Assembly: GCA_028819235.1 (NCBI GenBank)
Contig: JAPPMC010000114.1
Coordinates: 1 to 53,794 of the forward strand
Source of the DNA: Bryobacterales bacterium
GTDB lineage: Bacteria; Acidobacteriota; Terriglobia; Bryobacterales; UBA6623
DNA length: 53,794 nt
Direction: 5' to 3'
Positions 8,141-18,484 of the stretch are shown here, in pieces; the first letter of the stretch is position 1, and each line of letters starts with the position of its first letter. Both the position numbers and the translations under genes were made by a program. Under the pieces are notes generated by a model. It saw only the letters and a program-made list of their open reading frames with translations. It was not told the DNA's origin and did no database searches.

Positions 8141-10276
8141 ATGCCCCCCGCGGAACTCAGACCAGTCGACACCAGCCAAGAGTGGGGCCATCTCCCGCCT
8201 GCGGTCCGCGAGGAGATCGACATCTACGAGACCGAACTGCGGCGTGTGCAGCACGGCGTGCTTGACGAAAAGGTGTTCACCGAGTTCCGGTTGCGTCACG
8301 GCGTATACGGGCAGCGTCAGGACCGTGTCCAGATGCAGCGCATCAAGATCCCTCTCGGGCGCATGACCGCGGACCAGCTGGTGGCGCTGGCTGATATCGC
8401 CGAAGAGTACGCCGTGGGAGTGCTGCACGTCACGACCCGGCAGGACTTCCAGTGCCACTTCATCGATATCAACGACACTCCGAACCTCATGCGGCGGCTG
8501 GCCGAGGTGGGCATCACCACCCGCGAGGCTTGCGGCAATGTGATCCGCAATGTGACGTGCTGCCCGAGCGCTGGCGTGTGCCGCGAAGAGGCCTTTGACG
8601 TTGTGCCCCATGCGCACGCCATGGCGTACTTCATGCTGCGCCACCCCGATGCCCAGAACTTCGGGCGCAAGTTCAAGATCTCGTATTCAGGCTGCGAGGA
8701 CACTTCCTGTGCGCTCGGGCGCATGCACGATATTGGAGCGATCGCGCGCGTCAGGGATGGAGAGCACGGCTTTCAGGTGTTTGTCGGGGGCGGGCTGGGA
8801 GCCTTGCCTCATCAGGCGAAGCTGTACAGCGACTTCGTGCCCGCAGGAGAGATGCTGCCTCTGGCACAGGCCATCTCGCGGGTGTTCGCCCGGTTGGGAG
8901 AGAAGAAGAACCGCGCAAAGGCACGCATGAAGTTCCTCATCGCCCGCCAGGGCATCGAGGAGTTTAGGAGGCTGGTCGAAGAAGAGCGGACTCGTCTCAC
9001 GGTCGACCCGCGTTGGGAGGAGGAACTCCACCGGGCGCTGGCCAGCCTGCGTGACGAGCCGCTTCGTCCCCCCTCGGAGCTTGCCTCGCCGGTCGGGGCC
9101 CCTGCCGGTTTCCGAGACTGGCTGGAGCGCAACGTTCATCCGCAGCGCCAGTCTGGGTACTCGATGGTCGATATCTACCTTCCACTGGGAGACATCACAT
9201 CGGACGAGGCCCGGCAATTGGCCCGGGTCTCTCGAAAGTACGTCAAGGACACCCTGCGGACGACGGTCGAGCAGAATCTGCTGCTGCAGTGGGTCGCCAA
9301 CGGAGACTTGCCCGACCTGTACTCGGACTTGGCCGGCATCGGCCTCGCCCAGTCGGGAGCGGGCCGGCTCAAGGACATCGTCGCGTGCCCCGGCACCGAT
9401 TCGTGCAAGCTCGGGATCACCGCCTCGCGGGGTCTCGCAGCGCACCTGCACAAGCAGTTCAACAACGGCATGGGCGCGATCGGAGATCGCTCAGACCTAA
9501 AGGTCAAGGTCAGCGGCTGCTTCAATTCCTGCGGGCAGCACCACATCGCGGACATCGGCTTCTTCGGTTCCGTGCAGCGCAAGCGCAGCGCTACGGCGCC
9601 GATGTTCCAGGTCTTTCTTGGCGGCTCGATGCGCAACAACGCCGAGTCCTACGGCTTGGCTATGGGGAAGATCCCAGCCCGCAACGTCGACAAGGCGATC
9701 GTTCGGGTGACCGAGTTCTACAACCGCGAGAAGCAGGGCGACGAGACGCTCAGCGAAGTCGTGGCCCGCCTCGGCAAGACCCGCGTCAAGCAGGAGTTGT
9801 CCGAGTTTATGGTGCTGCCGATGTTCGAGGCTCGCCCCGAGTACTACCGCGACACTCGCCAACCTTGGCAGTACCAGCGCTCAATCGGAATCGGCGAATG
9901 TGCCGGGGAGGTCGTCGACCAGGCCGAGTTCCTGCTCGAGGACGCGGACCGCATCCACTTTGAGTCGACTCTGGATCTGGAGCAGGAGCGCTACATCGAG
10001 GCTTCAGAGAAGGCCTTCGAGGCGTGCAAGAAGGCCGCTGATGCGCTGCTCTTCACTAAGGGACTTTGGCTGTCGGACCGCTACGATACAGTCGCCGAGT
10101 TCCGCCGGCACTTCGGCAACAACGGAGTCTTCTACAAGCCCTTCGCCGACAACTTCCTCCGGACCGCCGAGGAATCGCCGAGCGACGATCTCGAGCGCGC
10201 CAGACTGCGCGTCGAGGAAGCCACGCTGTTCATCGAGGCGGCCCAAGGCGTATACGCCCAAGCCTCAGGATTCTAG
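8141..10276 (+). CDS. Ferredoxin-dependent nitrite/sulfite reductase with C-terminal extension
   Basis: A 711-residue siroheme/[4Fe-4S] reductase, expected to carry out the six-electron reduction of nitrite or sulfite in the cytoplasm. It has the internal pseudo-twofold repeat of the family (first half about 50-310, second about 330-560). The cluster ligands are C416, C422, C460 and C464 (ACPGTDSCK and SGCFNSCGQ). The first half also keeps Cys pairs (C141/C147 in CPSAGVC and C185/C190 in SGCEDTSC). About 150 extra residues at the C-terminus are helical and charged. The ATG at 8141 is the first Met of conserved sequence; its RBS is weak. It sits 12 bases before a small conserved gene that is probably co-transcribed. 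Nitrite versus sulfite cannot be settled from sequence. Confidence 0.88.
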   Translation: MPPAELRPVDTSQEWGHLPPAVREEIDIYETELRRVQHGVLDEKVFTEFRLRHGVYGQRQDRVQMQRIKIPLGRMTADQLVALADIAEEYAVGVLHVTTRQDFQCHFIDINDTPNLMRRLAEVGITTREACGNVIRNVTCCPSAGVCREEAFDVVPHAHAMAYFMLRHPDAQNFGRKFKISYSGCEDTSCALGRMHDIGAIARVRDGEHGFQVFVGGGLGALPHQAKLYSDFVPAGEMLPLAQAISRVFARLGEKKNRAKARMKFLIARQGIEEFRRLVEEERTRLTVDPRWEEELHRALASLRDEPLRPPSELASPVGAPAGFRDWLERNVHPQRQSGYSMVDIYLPLGDITSDEARQLARVSRKYVKDTLRTTVEQNLLLQWVANGDLPDLYSDLAGIGLAQSGAGRLKDIVACPGTDSCKLGITASRGLAAHLHKQFNNGMGAIGDRSDLKVKVSGCFNSCGQHHIADIGFFGSVQRKRSATAPMFQVFLGGSMRNNAESYGLAMGKIPARNVDKAIVRVTEFYNREKQGDETLSEVVARLGKTRVKQELSEFMVLPMFEARPEYYRDTRQPWQYQRSIGIGECAGEVVDQAEFLLEDADRIHFESTLDLEQERYIEASEKAFEACKKAADALLFTKGLWLSDRYDTVAEFRRHFGNNGVFYKPFADNFLRTAEESPSDDLERARLRVEEATLFIEAAQGVYAQASGF

Positions 10277-10288
10277 TGCAGGTCTCGC

Positions 10289-10819
10289 ATGGCGATCGAC
10301 CTGCAGCGCATTGACGTAAAGCTCCTGCTCAATGCTCCCGCCGAGCCTGACCTTGACCCCTTCCTGGTGATCTTCGACCGCTGGCGCAAGGTCACGGACC
10401 ACCCGAGCGATTGGGTCGATCTGGCCGACTACGCCCACATGCCCGCCGGGCCCGGAATCCTGATAGCCGGCAAGCGGGACACTTATTCGGTCAATCTAAA
10501 CCCGCCCGGGCCCGGGCTGCTCACCAGTGTCCGGCGCGGGCTGTCGGGATCGCTCTCGGAGCGCTTCCGCGAGGCGTTCCGGCGGGCTTCGGACCTCAAT
10601 GCGGCAGTGCTGGCCGAGCCAGAGTTCCCCAAGGAGATGGCGCCGATCGACGGCGCTTGGGAGATCTTCGCCAACGATCGCCTCCTGTGTCCCAACACCA
10701 ACGAGATGGACAGCGTCGTGCGACCGGAGCTGGCGGCTGCGCTGGGAGTTGATCCGGCGACGCTCCGGCGGCATTCAGACCCCGTCGGGCGCCTCGGGTA
10801 TTCCTTGCGCATTGGGTAA
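10289..10819 (+). CDS. Conserved protein of unknown function, likely partner of the siroheme reductase
   Basis: A 176-residue soluble protein starting at ATG 10289, twelve bases after the reductase stop, with an AGGT-containing leader. It has no signal peptide, membrane segment or cysteine cluster (one Cys only). Recognisable stretches are VIFDRWRKV, a [18 protein letters not shown] segment near residue 45, and a C-terminal LGYSLRIG. I recall similar proteins beside siroheme reductases in related bacteria but cannot name a family. Tight spacing implies a role linked to the reductase, for example assembly or electron supply; that is inference. Confidence 0.7.
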   Translation: MAIDLQRIDVKLLLNAPAEPDLDPFLVIFDRWRKVTDHPSDWVDLADYAHMPAGPGILIAGKRDTYSVNLNPPGPGLLTSVRRGLSGSLSERFREAFRRASDLNAAVLAEPEFPKEMAPIDGAWEIFANDRLLCPNTNEMDSVVRPELAAALGVDPATLRRHSDPVGRLGYSLRIG

Positions 10820-10935
10820 GAGCCCGCACGGCGCGGCCGGATTCTCCCGGCCCGGTGCTATCCTCAGGTTTCGGCCCCGCAAGGCCTCCGCAGCGCCCGC
10901 GCGCAGCCCCGATTCCCCGGACTGGTGACCCGTCC

Positions 10936-11835
10936 ATGTTGACCTTTCAGGAGATCGTCATGCGCCTGAAGGCGTACTGGGCGAACCAGGGCTGCATCGT
11001 CCAGGAGCCCTTCGATTGCGAGGTCGGCGCGGGGACGATGTGCCCCGAGACGTTCCTTCGAGTGCTTGGTCCGGAGCCCTACAACGTTGCCTACGTCCAG
11101 CCCAGCCGGCGCCCGACGGACGGCCGCTACGGCGAGAACCCCAACCGTCTCTATAAGCATATGCAGCTTCAGGTCATTCTCAAGCCTGCGCCCGCCGACG
11201 TGGTGGAGCTGTACCTGAGGAGCCTCGAGGAGATCGGGATCGACCTGTCAAAGCACGACTGCAAGCTGGAAGAGGACAACTGGGAGTCCCCGACCCTCGG
11301 CGCGTGGGGAGTGGGATGGCAGGTCATGCTGGACGGCCTGGAGGTGACGCAGTTCACCTACTTCCAGCAGTGCGGCGGCCTCGACCTCGAGGTTGTGCCG
11401 GCAGAGCTGACTTACGGCCTCGAACGCCTAGCAGCCTTCATCCAGGATGTGGAGAGCATCTACGAGATTCGCTGGAACGACCGATGGACCTATGGCGATG
11501 TGCGTCTGGCGGACGAGGAGCAGTACTCGACCTACAACTTCGAAGAGGCCGACGTTGAGTTCATCTGGAGCGAGTTTCGGCTGCACGAAGCCGAGTGCAA
11601 GCGCCTCCTGAAGAGGTTCCGGGAAGTCCGCGATCCTGTCGAGCGCCGGCGGTACCCGATCTTGGCTGCGTTCGACCAGACACTGAAGTGCTCCCACCTC
11701 TTCAACACCCTGCAAGCGCGTGGCGCGATCAGCGTGACTGAGCGGGCTCAGGTCATCCAGCGGGTCAGGAATCTGGCCGTGGCCGTGGCGAATGCTTGGG
11801 TCGCCCAGCGGACCGCCGACAGGAGCGCCTCGTGA
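10936..11835 (+). CDS. glyQ: Glycyl-tRNA synthetase alpha subunit
   Basis: A 299-residue alpha chain of the bacterial heterotetrameric glycyl-tRNA synthetase, carrying the catalytic aminoacylation core. The start [19 protein letters not shown], the class II signature region ([22 protein letters not shown]) and [16 protein letters not shown] are all typical. The ATG at 10936 matches the usual start. Its TGA overlaps the GTG of glyS as GTGA, so the two subunits are translationally coupled. About 115 bases separate it from the upstream gene. Confidence 0.97.
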   Translation: MLTFQEIVMRLKAYWANQGCIVQEPFDCEVGAGTMCPETFLRVLGPEPYNVAYVQPSRRPTDGRYGENPNRLYKHMQLQVILKPAPADVVELYLRSLEEIGIDLSKHDCKLEEDNWESPTLGAWGVGWQVMLDGLEVTQFTYFQQCGGLDLEVVPAELTYGLERLAAFIQDVESIYEIRWNDRWTYGDVRLADEEQYSTYNFEEADVEFIWSEFRLHEAECKRLLKRFREVRDPVERRRYPILAAFDQTLKCSHLFNTLQARGAISVTERAQVIQRVRNLAVAVANAWVAQRTADRSAS

Positions 11836-13898
11836 GCGAATTCCTGCTCGAAGTCGGCACGGAAGAGGTCCCGGCACGGCTCCTCGACGGCGCGGCGGCC
11901 GATCTCGGCAGGCTGTTCGGCAAGGCCGTGGATGGGATGGGACTCACCGACATAGGCGACGTGACCGTGGAGTCCACTCCCCGCCGCCTGACCCTTGTGG
12001 CCCGCGGCCTGCCCGCGAGGCAGCAGGACCGGTGCCAGACCTTGAGGGGGCCTGCTCGCCGCATCGCATTCGATGGGGAGGGGAATCCGACCCGAGCCGC
12101 CTTGGGCTTCGCGCGCAAGGCCGGGGTGACCGTGCCCGACCTAGAGGTAGGGGAGGACGGCAGGCTGTGCGTCACACGCACGATTGTCGGCCGGAGCGTC
12201 CGCGACCTGCTGGCGGAGTCGCTGCCCGGGGTCGTGCTGGGCGTCCGATTTCCGAGGAGCATGTACTGGACCGGAAAAGGGGGGCCGCGCTTCATCCGCC
12301 CGATCCGGTGGCTCGTGGCCTTGCTCGACGGCGAGGTTGTGCCGTTCGAGATCGCCGGCGTGCGGTCGGGCAACACCACCTGGGGCCACCGGAGGTTGGG
12401 TTCCGGACACCTGGCCGTTAGCGGAGAGGGCGACTACCGCAGGGCCTTGCGAGACAACGGTGTGCTCCTCTCAGGCGAGGACAGGTCCGAGAGGATTCTC
12501 TCCGGGGCGCGTGCGCTGCTGCCTCCGGGCATGCTCCTCAGGGACAACCCTCGGCTGCTGCGGACATTGGTGAACGAGACCGAGTGTCCGACAGCCGTGC
12601 TAGGCAATTTCGACGAGCGCTATCTGGACCTTCCCGAAGAGGTCTTGGAAACCGTCATGCTCGTCCATCAGAAGTACTTCGCGGTGCAGGACGGCGAAGG
12701 CGCCATGGCGAACTGTTTCGTCGCGGTCGCGAACGCAGCCTCCGACAACGGTGGCGTGATCCGCCGTGGGCACGAGCGCGTGCTGCGGGCGCGCTTTAAC
12801 GACGCGCAGTTCTTCTGGGAATTCGACCAGCGGAGCTCTCTGGCCGAGAGGGTCGACGATCTGGAGGACGTCACCTTCCAAGCGACTCTCGGAAGCTACC
12901 GCGAGAAGACGGACAGGAACTTGGAGGTTGTCGAGGGCCTTGTCGAGAGCTTGCGCGTTGACGATGCCACAGCCGCCGCGGCGCGGCGAGCGACGCTGCT
13001 CGCGAAGACGGATCTGACCACGGAGATGGTCGGCGAGTTCCCCGAGCTGCAGGGCAGGGTGGGCGGGCTATACGCGGCCGTCCAGGGAGAGTCACGCGAG
13101 GTAGCCGACGCCATCTACGACCACTACTTGCCGCTGGGCGCCTCTGGGCCGGTCCCCCGGTCCCAGGCCGGCCGCATCGTATCGCTCGCCGACAAGCTGG
13201 CGACCGTCGGGGGCATGTTCCGGGCGGGGCTGATGCCGACGGGTTCGAAGGATCCCTTGGCGCTGCGGCGAGCGGCGTATGGTGTGGCCCGGATCGTGAT
13301 GGAGACCGGGGCTGAGGTGTCGCTGGATCGGTTGGTAGACCTCGCCGCCGCAGGGGATAACAGCAGTCGGCTGCGCGGCTTCCTGCTGGATCGGTTCCGC
13401 CACTGGTTGCGGGATTCGCGCGGTTTCGCGGCGGATGTCGTAGAGGCCGTTCTCGCGGCACCCGACCAAGTGCCGGTTGATATTTCCGCGCGCGCTAAGG
13501 CGCTGGCCTCGGTCCGCCACACCGACGACTTCGAAGCGCTGGCGGTAAGCTTCAAGCGCATCCGCAACATCCTCGAGCACGCGCGCTTCAGCACGACCGC
13601 AGAGCCACCTTCCGTGCATCCGGACTTGCTGGAGTCTGGAGCTGAGACCGAGCTGCATGGCGCATTGCAGCCGGTTGCCGCTGCGGTTGGCGAGCTCAAC
13701 TCCCGACGCGAGTACGGAAAGTCCTTGCCCGCGATCGCGTCTCTGCGCCCATCCTTGGACCGCTACTTCGACCAAGTGCTGGTGATGGTGGACGACGAGG
13801 CCGTCAGGAACAACCGCCTAGCCTTCTTGGCCGGGATGCTGCAGGCCCTCTCAACGATCGCTGACTTCGCGAGATTGGTGCCCGACCCGCGGCGCTGA
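11832..13898 (+). CDS. glyS: Glycyl-tRNA synthetase beta subunit
   Basis: A 688-residue beta chain that binds tRNA-Gly and completes the alpha2-beta2 synthetase. The N-terminus [17 protein letters not shown] is diagnostic. TESTPRRL-like sequence ([13 protein letters not shown]) and [21 protein letters not shown] follow, and the C-terminal DALR-type anticodon-binding region is present ([19 protein letters not shown]). Translation starts at GTG 11832, with AGGAG at 11821-11825, overlapping glyQ by four bases. It converges on the sugar isomerase gene with only 19 bases between stops. Confidence 0.97.
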   Translation: MSEFLLEVGTEEVPARLLDGAAADLGRLFGKAVDGMGLTDIGDVTVESTPRRLTLVARGLPARQQDRCQTLRGPARRIAFDGEGNPTRAALGFARKAGVTVPDLEVGEDGRLCVTRTIVGRSVRDLLAESLPGVVLGVRFPRSMYWTGKGGPRFIRPIRWLVALLDGEVVPFEIAGVRSGNTTWGHRRLGSGHLAVSGEGDYRRALRDNGVLLSGEDRSERILSGARALLPPGMLLRDNPRLLRTLVNETECPTAVLGNFDERYLDLPEEVLETVMLVHQKYFAVQDGEGAMANCFVAVANAASDNGGVIRRGHERVLRARFNDAQFFWEFDQRSSLAERVDDLEDVTFQATLGSYREKTDRNLEVVEGLVESLRVDDATAAAARRATLLAKTDLTTEMVGEFPELQGRVGGLYAAVQGESREVADAIYDHYLPLGASGPVPRSQAGRIVSLADKLATVGGMFRAGLMPTGSKDPLALRRAAYGVARIVMETGAEVSLDRLVDLAAAGDNSSRLRGFLLDRFRHWLRDSRGFAADVVEAVLAAPDQVPVDISARAKALASVRHTDDFEALAVSFKRIRNILEHARFSTTAEPPSVHPDLLESGAETELHGALQPVAAAVGELNSRREYGKSLPAIASLRPSLDRYFDQVLVMVDDEAVRNNRLAFLAGMLQALSTIADFARLVPDPRR

Positions 13899-13917
13899 TC
13901 CTTGGCCAGCCGGACGG

Positions 13918-14850
13918 TCAGTCGATTCTGTCGCCCTCTGGAACATACTGGCGCAAGAATCTGCAGCTCTGGCGCAACGACCGTACGCGGTCGGCCAACG
14001 ACCCCTCATAGGCCCGGTCCTCAACTTCCACGCACACGGGCCCGCGGTAGCCGATGGACGTTAGCGTCGAGAAGAAGGCTCCCCAGTCCACGTCGCCGAG
14101 GCCCGGCAGCTTGGGCGTGTGGAACTGCAGGGGGTACGCAAGGATGCCGACGTCGTTCAGCAAGTGGCGGTCGACGCGGACGTCCTTCGCGTGGACGTGA
14201 TGGATTCGGTCCTTGAAGTCCCTCAGCGGCGCGATCGCGTCCATATGCATCCAAGTTGGGTGAGACGGATCGTAGTTCAGTCCAAAGAAGGAGCTCGGAA
14301 TGTCCTCAAACATCCTTCGCCAAATCGCGGGCGAGCATGCCAGGTTCTTCCCCCCAGGCCACTCGTCGCGGGTGAAGATCATCGGGCAGTTCTCGATTCC
14401 GATCCGCACACCCAGTTCCTCGGCATGGCGCACCAAGGGCTGCCAGACCTCAAGGAATCGAGGCCAGTTCTCCTCGACGGACAGAGACCAGTCGCGACCG
14501 ACGAACGTGTTGACGTTCTCTAGCCCGAGCGTCCGCGCGGCTTCCATCACCCGCCGGATGTGAGCTTGGGCCACTTGCGCCTCTTCCGCGTCCGGCGACA
14601 GGGGGTTCGGATAGTAGCCGAGGCCGCTGATCGCCACACCGTGGCGCTCTAGGCAGCCGCGAACGTCATCTGTCGCACGCTCGTCAAGGCGCGATGCGTC
14701 AATGTGCGTGACGCCCGCGTAGCGCCGGTCGGCCTTGCCGGGAGGCCAGCACATCACTTCGACGCAGTCATAGCCCTCGCCGGCCGCGATTCGGCAAACC
14801 TCGTCAAGGGTCAGGTCAGGGAGGATGGCACTCACGAAGCCCAGTTGCAT
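13918..14850 (-). CDS. Sugar phosphate isomerase/epimerase-like TIM-barrel protein
   Basis: A 310-residue protein of the xylose isomerase-like (AP endonuclease family 2) superfamily. The N-terminus [18 protein letters not shown] is the first barrel strand. Expected metal ligands appear in order: a Glu in GIENCP near residue 153, an Asp-His in YDPSHPTW near 194, a His in HHVHAKD near 218, and a Glu in [10 protein letters not shown] near 277. There is no signal peptide. Members isomerise or epimerise sugars, inositols or hydroxypyruvate; the substrate is not evident. It is divergent from the TonB receptor gene and convergent with glyS. Confidence 0.87.
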   Translation of the reverse strand: MQLGFVSAILPDLTLDEVCRIAAGEGYDCVEVMCWPPGKADRRYAGVTHIDASRLDERATDDVRGCLERHGVAISGLGYYPNPLSPDAEEAQVAQAHIRRVMEAARTLGLENVNTFVGRDWSLSVEENWPRFLEVWQPLVRHAEELGVRIGIENCPMIFTRDEWPGGKNLACSPAIWRRMFEDIPSSFFGLNYDPSHPTWMHMDAIAPLRDFKDRIHHVHAKDVRVDRHLLNDVGILAYPLQFHTPKLPGLGDVDWGAFFSTLTSIGYRGPVCVEVEDRAYEGSLADRVRSLRQSCRFLRQYVPEGDRID

Positions 14851-15027
14851 GCTGGTCCCAGAGTACTGGACCCGCTGGCATCGCCTTCAGACCTCCGAAT
14901 AGCACCACCGGGACGGGTTGGGAGGGCGATCCATGTTGCCGTCTGCTAGGCGGGCTGCTACGGTCGGGGCTCATCTGGTTCTTCAGTGCGTGGCACGGGG
15001 AGCCGAGAACGGAAAGGTGCCTCAAGA

Positions 15028-18000
15028 ATGACCCATTTTCCCCTCCGTATTGCCGCCGTCGCGCTCCTGTGCGCATTCGTGATTGTGGCGCCCGCCTACG
15101 CCCAGACGGCGTATGGGACTGTACTCGGAACCATCACCGACCCCACTGCGGCTGCAATTCCCGGCGCCGCGGTACGGGTCACCAACGTCGGAACGAACAT
15201 CGAAAACGAGACCACGACCGGCGCCGACGGGGGTTATGGCGTTGCCCGCCTCATCCCCGGCCAGTACCGGATCGAGGTCTCATATGAAGGCTTCAAGACG
15301 TCAGTCTCACCCACCCTGACCCTGCTTGTGAACCAGAACCTGCGATTCGATGCGGTTCTTGAGCCAGGCACGGTTGAAACAGTCGTGGAGGTGACGGCCA
15401 CCGGAACACTGATCGAGACCGACAGCAGCAGCATCGGAAAGGTGGTCGAGAACAAGCAGATCGTGGACCTTCCGATGGTGAGCCGCAACTTCACGGACCT
15501 GATTGTCCTCAGTCCCGCCACGGTCACCGACAACCAGGGCTCCTTGGGAAATGAGCAGAACTCCTTCCGGACGCGCCTCTCGGGCGGAGGCTCGTTTATC
15601 GGCGGCGGCCGGGCCGGTGACAACGCCTACATGATCGACGGTGTCGAGAACAACGATCCGGGCTTTCAGACTCCCTCGATCACACCCCCGATCGACGCAA
15701 TTCAAGAGTTCCGGCTAATGAACAAGAACTACACCGCTGAGTTCGGAGGCGGTGCCGCCCAGATCAACATCGTCATCAAGTCCGGTACGAACGAGATCCA
15801 CGGCACAGCCTACAACTTCCTGCGCAACGACGTCCTGAACGCGCGCAACTTCTTCGCGGAAGAGGATCCGATCACCGGCCGGTCGAAGCCGCAGCTGCGG
15901 TACAACCAGTTCGGCACCAGCGTGGGAGGACCGATCGCCAGGAACCGGCTGTTCTACTTCTTCAACTACGAAGGCACAAGAGTCCGCACGTTCGCCCCGC
16001 AGTCCAGCCGCTACCCCACAAAGGCACAGCTGAACGGCGACTTCTCGGGGGAGCTTCCTGTCACGGACTACCTTACCGGGCGGCAGTTCCCGAATAATCG
16101 GATTCCCGACGATCGAATCAGCGCCAAGAGCCGCGAGCTGCTGTTCCTCTTCCCCGAGCCGAACGTGCAGGCTCGGGTCGGCTTCAACACGGTCAAGACC
16201 CTGAGCATCCCTGAGAACATCGACCAGTTCCACGGCCGCACTGACTGGCTCGCCACGCAGAAGGACAACCTCTTTGTCCGCGTGTCCATCAGCGACCAGG
16301 ACATCATACGCAGGGCCCTGCGTCCCCTAGGGGGAACATTGGACCAGCAGAAGGGGCGCAACATCGCCTTGGCCTGGACACGAGTCTTCTCGCCGGAGTG
16401 GCTGAACGAGATCCGCATCGGCTTCAGCCGTCCCATCAGCCTGCGCGCGCAGGAGGGTGCATTCGAGGAGGATGTGGCCGGGGCCCTGTTCCGGGGAACG
16501 GACGCCGCCCCAGTCACGTTCGGCGCCCCCTACATCGGGCTGGCCGATTATGCGGGCGTGGGGAGCACGGGCAACGGTCCGCTGAACTACCTCACGAATT
16601 CGTGGAGCATCGTCGACGCCGTCAGCTACACGACCGGAAAGCACAAGATCAAGGCGGGTATCGATTTCCGCGACTTCCTGTTCAAGGAGGTCAATTCGTT
16701 TCGGCCGCGCGGGACTGTCAGCTTCACCGGCCTCTTCACGCAGAACCCCGAGAACGCCACCGGCAATGCGGTTGCGGACTTCGTTCTGGGACTCCCGTTC
16801 GCCGCAGCTGTCAACCAGGGCGAGTTCACAAGCTGGTTCCACGCCCAGGTCTACAACCTCTATCTGCAGGAGGACTGGACCGTCACTCCCAACCTCACCA
16901 TCAACTGGGGGCTCCGGTACGAGTACCGCACACCCCTTGAGGAAGAGCTCGACCGTGTATCCATCTTCGATCCGGAGTATCCGGGCGGACGGATGCTGAC
17001 CCCGAACCAGGCAATTGTTGACGAGCTCAATACACCCCTGATCGGGGGCGGGGCATCGCGGGGGCTCATTGACCCCGACATGAACAACTTCGCCCCGAGA
17101 GTGGGGATCGCCTACCGGCCGTTCGAAGACAACCGGACGGTCCTGCGCGCCGGGTACGGCGTCTTCTATTCGACGTTCGAGTTCAACGAGTACATATTCT
17201 CGGTGTTGAACGCCCCTTGGCAGAAGACCTCGGCGGTCAACGCTTCGCTGGAGCAGCCCATCGACTTCGAGAACCTGTTCCCCACGGCCGACACGCCCAT
17301 TCCAATCGCCGGCTCAATGTCCTCACTCACCCTGGATCGAGGCAACCGGACTCCCTACGTTCAGCAGTGGAATCTCAACCTCCAGCGGGAGCTTGGCCGG
17401 AACTGGGCTCTGGAGCTGGGCTATCTCGGATCCAAGTCGACCAAGCTCGCGACACGCAGCGTTATTTCGCAGGGCAAGCTCGTCCGCGGCGGCCCCGACC
17501 CGGAAGTCTTCTTCCCCTACCACAACTTCGCCTTCATCCTCATCGACAGGACGGAAGGGATCTCGAACTATCACGCCGGTTTCGTGCGGCTCGAGAAGCG
17601 GTTCAGCGACGGGTTCTACCTTAATGCCCATCACACTTGGAGCAAGGGCCTTAGCCTGGCATCGAGCGCGTGCTCGGTCGGCAACGACGCCTGTCTGGGG
17701 CGTCAGGACGTCTACAATCTGCGCGCCGACTACGGTCCCAACTCGTACGACGTTACGCATCGCTTCGTGCTCAGCGGAATCTGGGAGATCCCGTTCGGGC
17801 ACGGGAAGCGCTTCGGATCCTCCCTGAGTGCCATCGCCGACGGAATCTTGGGTGGCTGGCAGATCAACACGATCTACCAGGTGCAGTCCGGGTTCCCATA
17901 CAGCATCAAGGCCAGGGACGTCTCCGGGACAAGGAGCAGCTTCTTCCCGCGGGCAAACCTCGTCGGCGATCCCCACACTCGGGATGCCGAGGATCCGAAC

Positions 18001-18303
18001 CGCGTCTTCAACCGGTTCGCGTTCGCCCAACCGACCGAGGGGACGTTCGGCAACAGCGGGCGCAACATCCTGCGCGGTGCGGGACTCAACAATGTGGACT
18101 TCTCCCTGTTCAAGAACCTCCGAATCCACGAGAGGGTGACTGCGCAGATTCGTGGGGAATTCTTCAATTTGCTGAACCACACGCAGTTCGGCCCGTTCCC
18201 CGGGGACCAGTTCAGCCTCGACCCGGGATCGCGGTTCGGCATCTATCGCAGCGTTCAGCAAGACGCACGAATTGCGCAAATGGGGCTTAAGCTGATCTTC
18301 TAG
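15028..18303 (+). CDS. Oar-type TonB-dependent outer-membrane receptor
   Basis: A 1,091-residue outer-membrane protein. A signal peptide ending in APAYAQ is followed by a carboxypeptidase-regulatory-like beta domain (about residues 28-110, with GTITDPTAAAIPGAAVRVTN and RIEVSYEGF), a plug domain (IDGVENNDPGF, then YTAEFGGGAAQINIVIKSG) and a long barrel. It ends with MGLKLIF, whose terminal Phe is typical of barrel assembly. The architecture is the one greatly expanded in Acidobacteriota, and presumably imports oligosaccharides or peptides. I chose ATG 15028 because the signal peptide starts there after GGAAAGG. The gene precedes a PSD1-type protein by 181 bases; together they resemble a polymer-use locus, but no specific substrate can be named. 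Confidence 0.93.
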   Translation: MTHFPLRIAAVALLCAFVIVAPAYAQTAYGTVLGTITDPTAAAIPGAAVRVTNVGTNIENETTTGADGGYGVARLIPGQYRIEVSYEGFKTSVSPTLTLLVNQNLRFDAVLEPGTVETVVEVTATGTLIETDSSSIGKVVENKQIVDLPMVSRNFTDLIVLSPATVTDNQGSLGNEQNSFRTRLSGGGSFIGGGRAGDNAYMIDGVENNDPGFQTPSITPPIDAIQEFRLMNKNYTAEFGGGAAQINIVIKSGTNEIHGTAYNFLRNDVLNARNFFAEEDPITGRSKPQLRYNQFGTSVGGPIARNRLFYFFNYEGTRVRTFAPQSSRYPTKAQLNGDFSGELPVTDYLTGRQFPNNRIPDDRISAKSRELLFLFPEPNVQARVGFNTVKTLSIPENIDQFHGRTDWLATQKDNLFVRVSISDQDIIRRALRPLGGTLDQQKGRNIALAWTRVFSPEWLNEIRIGFSRPISLRAQEGAFEEDVAGALFRGTDAAPVTFGAPYIGLADYAGVGSTGNGPLNYLTNSWSIVDAVSYTTGKHKIKAGIDFRDFLFKEVNSFRPRGTVSFTGLFTQNPENATGNAVADFVLGLPFAAAVNQGEFTSWFHAQVYNLYLQEDWTVTPNLTINWGLRYEYRTPLEEELDRVSIFDPEYPGGRMLTPNQAIVDELNTPLIGGGASRGLIDPDMNNFAPRVGIAYRPFEDNRTVLRAGYGVFYSTFEFNEYIFSVLNAPWQKTSAVNASLEQPIDFENLFPTADTPIPIAGSMSSLTLDRGNRTPYVQQWNLNLQRELGRNWALELGYLGSKSTKLATRSVISQGKLVRGGPDPEVFFPYHNFAFILIDRTEGISNYHAGFVRLEKRFSDGFYLNAHHTWSKGLSLASSACSVGNDACLGRQDVYNLRADYGPNSYDVTHRFVLSGIWEIPFGHGKRFGSSLSAIADGILGGWQINTIYQVQSGFPYSIKARDVSGTRSSFFPRANLVGDPHTRDAEDPNRVFNRFAFAQPTEGTFGNSGRNILRGAGLNNVDFSLFKNLRIHERVTAQIRGEFFNLLNHTQFGPFPGDQFSLDPGSRFGIYRSVQQDARIAQMGLKLIF

Positions 18304-18484
18304 GGCCGTTCGGAGGCGGAAGTGCTGTGGGTAGTCAATTCATGCGTCCCTTGAGGAATCTGTGGCGTAGTCCGGATACAAGGACGTGGCGCTCCTCTGA
18401 CGCCGGTTCTCTCGGGCTGGTCAAGGTCGGCCCCGAGTGCTGTGCAGGAGCCTCAAGTTGACCCGCGAGCGCACGGCCGGAGCG

